A stretch of 5,981 nt of DNA from Candidatus Magasanikbacteria bacterium CG_4_10_14_0_2_um_filter_41_10 (lineage in GTDB: Bacteria; Patescibacteriota; Patescibacteriia; Magasanikbacterales; UBA922), in the NCBI GenBank assembly GCA_002792995.1, contig PFPJ01000066.1:1-5981 (forward strand). Direction: 5' to 3'. The notes below the pieces were generated by a model. The model saw only the letters and a list, made by a program, of their open reading frames with translations. It ran no database searches and was not told where the DNA came from. Every line of letters begins with the position of its first letter. Position 1 is the first letter of the stretch. Of the stretch, positions 1-5,375 are shown in pieces. The translations under genes were made by a program, and so were the position numbers.

Positions 1-262
1 AGCAAATCCAGCGCTCATGAAGCCGCTGACACTCTCACCAGAACTCGCTGCAGTCATCGGAGCAGGTCCACTCTCACGTGGACAAGTTATGAAGAAGCTC
101 TGGGAATACATCAAAGGAAAAGATCTTCAGAACCCAAGTAACAAACGAAATATTATTGCAGACGAACTCCTTCTTCCACTCTTTGGTGGAAAGAAAGAAG
201 TAACCATGTTTGAAATGACAAAGCTCGTTTCTGCTCACCTTACTGATCCAGATAAGGCGTAA
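1..262 (+). CDS. SWIB/MDM2-domain protein, 5'-truncated by the window edge
   Basis: The visible protein is one SWIB (BAF60b/MDM2-like) domain. It has the leading KPLTLSPELAAVIG segment, the hallmark LWEYIKGKDLQNPSNKR helix-loop, then the D-LL--LFG and MFEMTKLVSAHL segments. The first ATG in the window is at 17, but the frame is open upstream to the edge (codons for Ala-Asn-Pro-Ala-Leu from base 2), and no Shine-Dalgarno precedes base 17. The true start is therefore probably outside the window. Bacterial SWIB proteins, known from chlamydiae and candidate phyla, often carry a Lys/Ala-rich histone-H1-like tail before this domain, and I infer the same here. In eukaryotes the domain mediates protein contacts in chromatin remodelling; in bacteria a nucleoid or DNA-topology role is suspected but not established. 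The gene ends 28 nt before a strong intrinsic terminator. Domain call is very likely; function is unknown. Confidence 0.9.
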   Translation, partial: ANPALMKPLTLSPELAAVIGAGPLSRGQVMKKLWEYIKGKDLQNPSNKRNIIADELLLPLFGGKKEVTMFEMTKLVSAHLTDPDKA

Positions 263-289
263 GTAGAAGTTCTAGGTTGTTAGAAATTT

Positions 290-325
290 AAAAACGTCCG
301 AGGCAATGCCTTGGACGTTTTTTTT
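290..325 (+). terminator. Rho-independent terminator of the SWIB gene, possibly bidirectional
   Basis: Bases 290-304 pair with 308-322 (AAAAACGTCC then GAGGC, against GCCTT then GGACGTTTTT) in a 15-bp stem with one G-T pair and a 3-nt AAT loop. An eight-T run at 318-325 follows the GC-rich part. Read on the minus strand the same hairpin ends in TTTTTAAATTT, so it may also stop transcripts of the convergent 250-aa gene that ends at 405. Confidence 0.93.
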
Positions 326-343
326 GTGAAGACTAGGAGATTA

Positions 344-364
344 TATTTCACCTACGGTGAAATA
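344..364. repeat. Perfect 9-bp inverted repeat between convergent genes
   Basis: TATTTCACC (344-352) is repeated inverted as GGTGAAATA (356-364) around a 3-nt TAC loop. It lies 40 nt past the stop of the minus-strand 250-aa gene and is the first strong hairpin in that transcript. It has no T-tract on either side, so it is more likely a 3'-end stabiliser or part of the double terminator region than an independent terminator. Confidence 0.7.
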
Positions 365-404
365 AGATTGAAAGATTATTTTTATCTTAATATATGTTCT
401 TATT

Positions 405-1157
405 CTAGTTCAAAAATGAATCTACAGCTCCCCAGTTTGCCACCATGCCGTCTGGTACCAATATTACTGTTTTTGTACCAGCACGAGCTTTGTAGAAGGT
501 GACCGTGGCTGTCAAAATTTTGTAGGGGATAGTGTCTACGACCACAACCCAGTTTCCTTGTGGATCTTGCATGAGTTCGCCCATGAGACTTTTTCGTTTG
601 ACTGGCCCCACTTGCTTGTAATACTGTTTTCCTTCTGCCGTGATCGTGAGTTTGAGAAGATCACCTTCTACCATTTTTGATTTACTTGCATAATTTTGAG
701 GGACATCATAGTGGTTGCCGTCTTCTCCGATCATTCGTTGTCCATTGAATACACCTTCAACCATGCGAAAACTTCCATAGGTTGGAGCCAATGTTCTTTC
801 TTTGTAGACTTCTTGTTGAGGTGTCGGTTCGTACTGCTGTGGAATGTACTCTGGTTTTTCTTGTGTGTGTACCGATGGCGGAGTATACATTTCTTGTCGG
901 TATACAGGTGCTGGAGGAACAATCTCGATTTCTGTATCGAGTGCAGAAACAATGATATCTATTTGAGCGCGCATGTCGAGAAGCGCCTGTTTTATTTGTG
1001 ACAGTTCGATTTTGGACGTTTGTTCTTGTTGGGGCATCTGCATGGTATGCTGTGCTGCTCTGATAGATTCATGACTATCGTGCTCGATTCGCGTGAGGGT
1101 TTCTGACAGAGAAAATGTTTCCGCGCGATCAGTTAGAATATGTGAGAGTGGAGTCAT
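405..1157 (-). CDS. Conserved-looking two-part hypothetical protein (250 aa)
   Basis: I do not recognise a named family. Residues 1-75 are polar and helix-forming, with a heptad-like stretch around 48-75 (KIELSQIKQALLDMRAQIDI). Residues 80-125 form a Pro/Gln/Tyr-rich linker. Residues 132-250 look like a compact beta-rich domain (VEGVFNGQRMIGEDG, YASKSKMVEGDLLKLTI, GNWVVVVDTIPYKIL) and probably carry the conserved function. No signal peptide or membrane helix is visible. The frame is open to an ATG at 1283, but I start at 1157. A good promoter lies at 1191-1219, so an initiation at 1283 would lie upstream of it, and residues 1-42 of the longer form are low-complexity. No Shine-Dalgarno site is visible at 1157. 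The gene converges with the SWIB gene and has its own promoter. The repeated Val-Glu-Gly and Lys-rich segments could suit RNA or protein binding, but that is only a guess. Confidence 0.75.
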   Translation of the reverse strand: MTPLSHILTDRAETFSLSETLTRIEHDSHESIRAAQHTMQMPQQEQTSKIELSQIKQALLDMRAQIDIIVSALDTEIEIVPPAPVYRQEMYTPPSVHTQEKPEYIPQQYEPTPQQEVYKERTLAPTYGSFRMVEGVFNGQRMIGEDGNHYDVPQNYASKSKMVEGDLLKLTITAEGKQYYKQVGPVKRKSLMGELMQDPQGNWVVVVDTIPYKILTATVTFYKARAGTKTVILVPDGMVANWGAVDSFLN

Positions 1158-1190
1158 AGCACGACAGGCGATCAGAGAATTACTTGTTTT

Positions 1191-1219
1191 ATTGTAACAA
1201 GAATCTGGGTGTGTGTCAT
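1191..1219 (-). promoter_or_regulatory. Extended -10 promoter for the 250-aa gene
   Basis: On the minus strand a -35 ATGACA (1219-1214, 5 of 6 to TTGACA) is followed after exactly 17 bp by a -10 TACAAT (1196-1191, 5 of 6) preceded by the TGn extension. The predicted transcript starts near 1184, about 27 nt before the ATG at 1157. This also rules against the longer reading frame starting at 1283. Confidence 0.72.
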
Positions 1220-1259
1220 GGATGAAAGTGGAGGATTGGGGGATGGAGTGTGGAGGGAG

Positions 1260-1295
1260 AGTGGACAAGTATACAAGTGGCAAGTTAACAAGTTT
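1260..1295. repeat. Left arm with four CAAGT repeats
   Basis: CAAGT occurs at 1266, 1274, 1281 and 1289, with a spacing of 8, 7 and 8 bp. The run forms the left (3' in the transcript) arm of the inverted repeat around the four-helix-bundle gene. The partner arm has only two intact ACTTG units plus a degenerate third, so the two arms differ by about one repeat unit. Confidence 0.75.
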
Positions 1296-1297
1296 AA

Positions 1298-1657
1298 TTA
1301 CTTTGTGTGTTTCATCCAGCCACGGAGTGTTTTCCCAACTTCGTTTGCTTGTTCATAGAGAGACCGAGCTTCATCAACTGTTATGTAGTTTAAATCTTTA
1401 GCAAGAATAATGTAATATTTTGTTTCTTCAAGTGAGCTCATCGATATTTCATAAAAGCGAAGACGTTCTTTTGCTGTACTTCTGTAAAATCCCTCAACGA
1501 TGTTTGCTGCAACAGAAACTGTTGCACGCCACAGCTGGGATGTGAGACAGTATTGTTCATGTTTGGGAAATTGTTTAACTACTTCAGAAATAAGTAATAC
1601 AAAAGCATGAGCTAAATCCCATGCTTTTATGTCTGTGAATTTTTGTATTGCTGCCAT
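1298..1657 (-). CDS. Four-helix-bundle protein, 23S rRNA intervening-sequence (IVP/S23) family
   Basis: At 119 aa this is full length for the family. It shows the usual order: an opening IQKFTDIKAWDLAH helix, FPKHEQYCLTSQLWRATVSVAANIVEG spanning helices 1-2 (about residues 30-56), then Arg-Ser and a Glu-rich helix with FYEISMSSLEETKYYI, and a last helix from about residue 93. These proteins were first found encoded in intervening sequences of bacterial 23S rRNA. They form oligomeric four-helix bundles and are distantly related to the Avd accessory protein of diversity-generating retroelements. Their role when encoded alone is unknown. A G-run (AAGGGGG) touches the ATG with only one base between, a poor Shine-Dalgarno spacing. 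The gene lies 48 nt beyond the ATPase stop, inside inverted repeats, and no rRNA or reverse transcriptase is in the window. Family call is strong; role is open. Confidence 0.9.
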   Translation of the reverse strand: MAAIQKFTDIKAWDLAHAFVLLISEVVKQFPKHEQYCLTSQLWRATVSVAANIVEGFYRSTAKERLRFYEISMSSLEETKYYIILAKDLNYITVDEARSLYEQANEVGKTLRGWMKHTK

Positions 1658-1671
1658 ACCCCCTTATAAAC

Positions 1672-1699
1672 AAACTTGTTTACTTGTTAGTTGTCAACT
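1672..1699. repeat. Right arm of inverted repeat around the four-helix-bundle gene
   Basis: AAACTTGTTTACTTG (1672-1686) and TAGTTGTCAACT (1688-1699) are the inverse complements, with few mismatches, of 1281-1295 and 1260-1271. The arm ends inside the palindrome over the ATPase stop codon, so the ATPase 3' end and the cassette boundary touch. Confidence 0.7.
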
Positions 1700-1711
1700 T
1701 TAGTACTAAAG
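1698..1711. repeat. 14-bp perfect palindrome over the ATPase stop codon
   Basis: CTTTAGTACTAAAG reads the same on both strands and contains the TAG stop of the 865-aa protein (1706-1708 on the minus strand). As RNA it could form only a 5-bp AT-rich stem with a GTAC loop, so it is a weak hairpin. As DNA it could be a symmetrical protein-binding or insertion site. Confidence 0.55.
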
Positions 1712-4303
1712 AGAAGGTTCTATCATATCTGTTTTTATTTGCCCTTCACTCGACCCAAGTTTTGTACGTTCAAGTATTTCTGATTCAACAATAGTTCTGT
1801 CACGACCGTACTTGAGTCGAGCAAGTTGTTTGATCGCTTCGGCAAGTGGCGCATTACCTTTTGCAGGAGGGTAGGCTGTCATGTTGAATGGTTTGCTTGC
1901 CTTTCCATCAATAAGCATTTTTGTATAAAAGCTGTATTCTGGAGGATTCAATAGGTCATATGAACCAAATACCGGAGCAAATTCTTTTGCCAACACTTCT
2001 GCATCGTCTGGTCCAATACGACCGACCATGAATGTTCCTGCATTTCCGAGGACCGCATCTCGTACATCTGATTTTCCTTTGTCATCTATGAGTTGTCCCA
2101 TGTATTGGTGGGCGAGAATGAGATCAAGTCGATATTTTCGAGCTTCTGAAAGAATAGTAGAAATAGAATCGGTAATAAAGTTTTGGAACTCGTCGATATA
2201 GAGGTAGAAGTCATGACGTTCTTCTTCTGGCATATCGGCTCTTCCCATGGCGGCCATCTGGAGTTTTGCTACTACAATCAAACCAATAAGTTTTGCATTG
2301 ACTTCTCCTGTTTTTCCTTTTGCAAGATTTACAAAAAGGATTTTTTTGTTGTCCATGACTTCGCGAAAATCAAAACCAGATTGCTGTTGTCCCATGATGT
2401 TTCGCATCATTTCATTTTCTACAAAGCGTCCTACTTTTGAAATCAAGTAGCCAAGCATTTCTGATTTGTGGAAGTCACTGGTCTTTGCCATTTCCTTTTC
2501 CCAAAACGCTCTGACCACTGGATCTTTCAAATTTTTTGTATACGATTTGACATAGTCATCATCCGTAAACATGCGGGGGATATCGATGATCGTGCCGGGG
2601 TTTTTGATATCAGCCATCAATGTCAGCATGACATTTCTCATCTGATGCTCAAACATTGGACCGATCATTTCTGGCGGAAACAGTTTATAAAAAATACTGA
2701 TCATTTCTTGGACAATGAAATCTTTTTCATCTTCTGTTTTTGCCTCGAGCATGTTGAGTCCGATAGGACGATCCATGTCGGATGGATTGAAAACAATCAC
2801 ATCATCAGCGCGATGCTTTGGGACGTGTTTCAACAAATCTTCTACAAGATCTCCATGTGGGTCGACAATACACACACCGTGACCATTTTCAATATCTTGT
2901 TTTGCAAGGTTTGCAATCGTGACCGATTTTCCTGTTCCAGATTTTCCAATAATATACAGATGTCGACGTCTGTCTGCCTCGCCGAGAAAGACTTCTGTTT
3001 TTGATCCGCGATAGTTGATATAGCCAAGATGAAGACCTGATGTAGGAATATTGTGTGGTGGTGGAGATTTTCTTCCAGACAACCACTTAATTTTTGGAGC
3101 TTCGGTAGAGTGAAGTGGAAGGTGCCATAGGGATGCCATTTCTTCTGTGGTGAGGAGAGCCGCACGTTGTGCATGAAATGATCGATAAATAAAATCCTGG
3201 ATCAAGCGTGTCTGTTTTCGAGGAATAACGGCTTTGAAACTATTGCCGTATCGATATACATTGTATTGACTGAATGCACCGATCAGATTATCGAGATTCA
3301 TTTGGGACGTTGCTTCAGTCTCTGCACTGGAGAGGAGGCGAATTGTGACATCCATGCCACCTTTGCTGAGTTTTTCTTCGATACCTTTGAGCATGTCCTC
3401 TTCCATGCCTGACAGTTTATAATCATCTTTCTTGTTGTTGTATTTGTCTTTATCTTCTGTTCCTGTCGCAGACTTGAACATGTCGCCTGTAATAGTGCCA
3501 AGACCTTCGAGTACTTTCATCGTGGTTGTTCGGCTCGCAACAGATTCAAATCGTTTTCCTTTTTTCACTTCTCGGACGACTGAAATACCTTTGCGTCTCC
3601 ATTTTTTGTGAGCACTGCGTACGACAAATTGGACCGCCAATGCGCTATTGTCTGCTTCTGCCTTGGCTAGGGCATTGAGGATCCCACCAAGAGGGTCAGA
3701 TTCCATTGTCTTGTAACTTTTGAAGGGAAAAAAACTTTTTTGTGTCGGCACTAAATACGCACCGAGGATATTACTCGTTTCAGAAAAAATATTATAATCA
3801 GTCATGATATCAATCTCTGCGTAAGGATATTGTCCATGGATCTGCTGTTCAACAAATTGTTGAAGTTTTTTTGGAATGTCGATGTAAAAATAGATAAGGT
3901 TGCCGTAGGAAACCATCTCAAAAGAAAAATGATCATCGCGACCATGAAGCCACTTGTACAACCCACGCTGTGCGCGCAACCCAGCTATGGCTGCAAAAAA
4001 TGTTTCAGTGATTCCTATTTCTTCTTTCACTTGTTCGAGTCTGTCTTCACCGCCCACTTGTCCTCCTTGTCCTTCTGATTTTCGTTCTTTTGGAACAAGA
4101 ATTTGGAGGACGACTCGGTTGAATGCTTTGTCTGATCGAGTTTTGACTTGGAGTATTGATCGGATAATAAAAAGAATAGCAGCAACAACGCCAAGTGAAA
4201 CAAGAGCAATAGTGATCCACATCAGTGTCGTGTTTGATGATGTGAATGCGTATGTTCTGACAGGAGCAAATTCCGACGTTCCTAGAAATTGGAAAACATA
4301 CAT
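1706..4303 (-). CDS. VirD4/TraG-like type IV secretion coupling ATPase (865 aa), membrane-anchored
   Basis: A P-loop ATPase of the VirD4/TraG/HerA class that would move DNA or protein across the membrane. One hydrophobic helix (about residues 28-49) follows a short N-terminal segment. Residues 60-400 form a family-specific N-terminal region with no motif I can name. The ATPase core runs from about 425 to 810: Walker A GKSGTGKS (453-460, bases 2947-2924), VDPHGDL (480-486), Walker B LYIDEFQNF (701-709), AHQY (731-734, the Gln motif after strand 4) and GNAGTFMVGRIGPDDAEVL (753-771). Typical VirD4 proteins have two membrane helices and are somewhat shorter, so this is a variant architecture. The ATG at 4303 has no Shine-Dalgarno; a Met at residue 28 would cut into the membrane helix, so 4303 is preferred. 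The gene follows the 187-aa gene by 18 nt, probably in one transcript. No relaxase, VirB4 or pilus gene is visible here, so its substrate is unknown. Confidence 0.88.
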   Translation of the reverse strand: MYVFQFLGTSEFAPVRTYAFTSSNTTLMWITIALVSLGVVAAILFIIRSILQVKTRSDKAFNRVVLQILVPKERKSEGQGGQVGGEDRLEQVKEEIGITETFFAAIAGLRAQRGLYKWLHGRDDHFSFEMVSYGNLIYFYIDIPKKLQQFVEQQIHGQYPYAEIDIMTDYNIFSETSNILGAYLVPTQKSFFPFKSYKTMESDPLGGILNALAKAEADNSALAVQFVVRSAHKKWRRKGISVVREVKKGKRFESVASRTTTMKVLEGLGTITGDMFKSATGTEDKDKYNNKKDDYKLSGMEEDMLKGIEEKLSKGGMDVTIRLLSSAETEATSQMNLDNLIGAFSQYNVYRYGNSFKAVIPRKQTRLIQDFIYRSFHAQRAALLTTEEMASLWHLPLHSTEAPKIKWLSGRKSPPPHNIPTSGLHLGYINYRGSKTEVFLGEADRRRHLYIIGKSGTGKSVTIANLAKQDIENGHGVCIVDPHGDLVEDLLKHVPKHRADDVIVFNPSDMDRPIGLNMLEAKTEDEKDFIVQEMISIFYKLFPPEMIGPMFEHQMRNVMLTLMADIKNPGTIIDIPRMFTDDDYVKSYTKNLKDPVVRAFWEKEMAKTSDFHKSEMLGYLISKVGRFVENEMMRNIMGQQQSGFDFREVMDNKKILFVNLAKGKTGEVNAKLIGLIVVAKLQMAAMGRADMPEEERHDFYLYIDEFQNFITDSISTILSEARKYRLDLILAHQYMGQLIDDKGKSDVRDAVLGNAGTFMVGRIGPDDAEVLAKEFAPVFGSYDLLNPPEYSFYTKMLIDGKASKPFNMTAYPPAKGNAPLAEAIKQLARLKYGRDRTIVESEILERTKLGSSEGQIKTDMIEPSL

Positions 4304-4321
4304 AGAAGGGAAGTATCGTAT

Positions 4322-4885
4322 TTATTTTTCTTTCGAATAATATTGTTCTTGCAATGACATGATTTTGTCAGCTTTTATTTTTGCTTCCTGTTCAAGAAAA
4401 AATCTGTTGATACCAGGAAGCATCTTGAGCCACTCGAAAAGTAGTCTAAATATTTTTTTTATTTTGACATGTGTTGCCTTGAGGAGTTCTCGAATCTGGA
4501 GGGCTGTTTCTTCTCCCTTGATTTTGAACTCTTGTCGTTCTATCGGACCGAGTTCTTTGAATGCATCAGCTATTCCTTCTTCCATTATTTTTTCTACTTT
4601 CACGGTAATTTCATCACGAACTTGGGGAATTTTGGTTGGTTTTTGTTTTTTTTGGCGACCCAGTTTTGTGCGAAGTGCTTCTATCGTTTCGTCCAGGAAT
4701 CCTTCTTCTTGCTGTGTGTCAATTGATATGTTTTCTTGGGGTTCACGCATTTCTTTTGATTGTTGTTGCTCTTGTGATGGCCTGCGTTCAGGTGTTGCCA
4801 TTGGGGCATCTTTGCGTGCATCAAAAGCTGGGACTGGTGTGAGTCCTGCTTCTGTTTCTTCCTTTCGTATTGGTGCGTCTGCCAT
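4322..4885 (-). CDS. Charged coiled-coil-like hypothetical protein upstream of the ATPase (187 aa)
   Basis: I cannot assign a named family. Residues 1-75 are disordered-looking, rich in Pro, Gln, Glu and Arg. Residues 85-187 look folded and helical: a region around VRDEITVKVEKIMEEGIADAFKEL, then FKIKGEETALQIRELLKAT, an amphipathic or partly hydrophobic helix KKIFRLLFEWLKMLPGINRFFLEQE (about 142-166), and a Lys/Glu-rich end. The LPGIN-FFLEQEAKIKADKI ending looks like a conserved element, from my memory of candidate-phyla proteins; this is unverified. The frame stays open to an ATG at 5269, but I start at 4885. The extra 128 residues are low-complexity with odd Cys content, they overlap the divergent gene at 5081, and -10 elements lie at 4907-4924. 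The gene precedes the ATPase by 18 nt, suggesting a partner or membrane-proximal adaptor of it (inference). No Shine-Dalgarno is visible. Confidence 0.78.
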   Translation of the reverse strand: MADAPIRKEETEAGLTPVPAFDARKDAPMATPERRPSQEQQQSKEMREPQENISIDTQQEEGFLDETIEALRTKLGRQKKQKPTKIPQVRDEITVKVEKIMEEGIADAFKELGPIERQEFKIKGEETALQIRELLKATHVKIKKIFRLLFEWLKMLPGINRFFLEQEAKIKADKIMSLQEQYYSKEK

Positions 4886-4906
4886 ACGGAAATACAATGC
4901 ACGCAT

Positions 4907-4924
4907 AGTATAGCATAAATTATA
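4907..4924 (-). promoter_or_regulatory. Tandem -10 elements for the 187-aa gene/ATPase operon
   Basis: On the minus strand a consensus TATAAT (4924-4919) lies 34 nt before the ATG, and an extended -10 TGCTATACT (4915-4907) lies 12 bp further on. Neither has a convincing -35 at 16-18 bp (best matches 3 of 6), so which one is used is uncertain. Either would give a short 15-27 nt leader. Confidence 0.5.
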
Positions 4925-5000
4925 CGAAATATGCAGTATTTTTGCAGTCTCAATAGTGGACAAAGATAGTGTAGTTTTTTTACGTTGCTTTTGTTTTATA

Positions 5001-5029
5001 TTGACGGAGTGAAGAAGTTGTGTTATATT
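5001..5029 (+). promoter_or_regulatory. Strong extended -10 promoter for the 81-aa gene
   Basis: TTGACG (5001-5006, 5 of 6) is followed after exactly 17 bp by TATATT (5024-5029, 5 of 6) preceded by TGT, the TGn extended -10. Transcription would start near 5036, giving a leader of about 45 nt that includes the GGAGGA at 5067. It diverges from the promoter of the 187-aa gene. Confidence 0.8.
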
Positions 5030-5066
5030 CTTTTGTCCTGTCCCGACATGGTATAGGCAACACCAC

Positions 5067-5083
5067 GGAGGAATGCAGTCATG
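5067..5083 (+). promoter_or_regulatory. Near-consensus Shine-Dalgarno and leader repeated before the 5832 gene
   Basis: GGAGGA (5067-5072) lies 8 nt before the ATG at 5081. The leader GGAGGAATGCAGTCATG recurs as GGAGGAATGCGTCATG at 5819-5834. An out-of-frame ATG at 5073 touches the Shine-Dalgarno (0 nt spacing) and would encode only Met-Gln-Ser before a TGA overlapping the real ATG, so 5081 is the likely start. Confidence 0.75.
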
Positions 5084-5326
5084 AAGTTGTTTTGTACATG
5101 CTTTAAGCGCAAAAGCTTCGATGATCGAAGCGGAAAGTGGCGGACGCTCTACTTCGCGCCCATTCAGGCGGATGTGGCACACCCTGTGCCCGATGGATAT
5201 GACTGGGTATTCACGTTTAGCGCCGAGGTAGACACTCCGGCGGAGTTTCAGCCCCTCGTGCTGGCCCACGCGGCCAAACAGAAGAAAGGGAGCCTCTTGG
5301 TGCGAGAAATCAAGAAGGCATGGTGA
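5081..5326 (+). CDS. Small hypothetical protein (81 aa), GC-rich block
   Basis: I do not recognise this protein. It is a small, basic, probably cytoplasmic polypeptide with no membrane helix. It opens with a Cys- and Lys-rich MKLFCTCFKRK. A middle segment has beta-strand character (WRTLYFAPIQADV, YDWVFTFSAEV), and a C-terminal helix (AEFQPLVLAHAAKQKKGSLLVREIKKAW) is rich in Ala and Lys. The start is supported by a strong promoter and an optimally spaced GGAGGA. GC content is about 55% by hand count, clearly above the minus-strand genes, with GC-ending codons preferred, which suggests separate ancestry or recent acquisition. It is followed after 49 nt by the 84-aa gene and probably co-transcribed with it. 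A GCTTCG/CGAAGC hairpin lies within its early codons (5115-5131). Coding status is well supported; function is unknown. Confidence 0.75.
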   Translation: MKLFCTCFKRKSFDDRSGKWRTLYFAPIQADVAHPVPDGYDWVFTFSAEVDTPAEFQPLVLAHAAKQKKGSLLVREIKKAW

Positions 5327-5341
5327 TGCCTCCGCTCAACA

Positions 5342-5366
5342 AGTAGTTCGAGGATAGTGAACAACT
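5342..5366 (+). repeat. Imperfect 8-bp hairpin with GAGGA in the loop
   Basis: AGTAGTTC (5342-5349) pairs with GAACAACT (5359-5366) at 7 of 8 positions. The 9-nt loop GAGGATAGT holds the only Shine-Dalgarno-like bases between the two small genes. It is 21 nt before the ATG at 5376, too far for ordinary use. Confidence 0.4.
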
Positions 5367-5375
5367 TTGCAATGA

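Larger units (their letters stand above)
1260..1699 (-). mobile_element. Putative IVS-like cassette: four-helix-bundle gene within imperfect terminal inverted repeats
   Basis: The 119-aa gene is bracketed by inverted arms. On the left, CAAGTTAACAAGTTT (1281-1295) begins 2 nt beyond the stop codon. On the right, its complement AAACTTGTTTACTTG (1672-1686, 14 of 15 matching) lies 15 nt before the start. The outer parts also match: AGTGGACAAGTA (1260-1271) against the complement of 1688-1699 (10 of 12). The left arm carries one extra CAAGT-containing unit (1272-1280). In the transcript the arms could pair and close the whole gene into a loop, as in 23S rRNA intervening sequences that encode this protein family. 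No target-site duplication is evident, so mobility is inferred from structure and family, not shown. Confidence 0.5.

Noticed and set aside
1158..1283. 42-residue N-terminal extension of the 250-aa protein
   Set aside because: It contains a strong promoter (1191-1219), so the transcript starts inside it. It also runs into the inverted-repeat arm.
1298..1657. Diversity-generating retroelement, because the four-helix-bundle protein is related to Avd
   Set aside because: No reverse transcriptase, template repeat or variable repeat is visible in the window; the sequence fits the stand-alone IVP family better.
1692..1697. TTGACA on the minus strand as a -35 for the four-helix-bundle gene
   Set aside because: The nearest -10-like sequence (TATAAG) is 23 bp away, too far. 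The hexamer is part of the repeat arm.
2468..3004. 178-codon plus-strand frame antisense to the ATPase
   Set aside because: It lies over the Walker A region of the ATPase and is rich in His, Phe, Ile and Cys, as expected of an antisense shadow.
4359..4913. 184-codon plus-strand frame antisense to the 187-aa gene
   Set aside because: Ser/Arg/Ile-rich shadow of a coding strand with clear helical and charged pattern; no promoter or Shine-Dalgarno of its own.
4886..5269. 128-residue N-terminal extension of the 187-aa protein (open frame from ATG 5269)
   Set aside because: It overlaps the better-supported 81-aa gene on the other strand, lies upstream of two good -10 elements, and its residues look non-coding.
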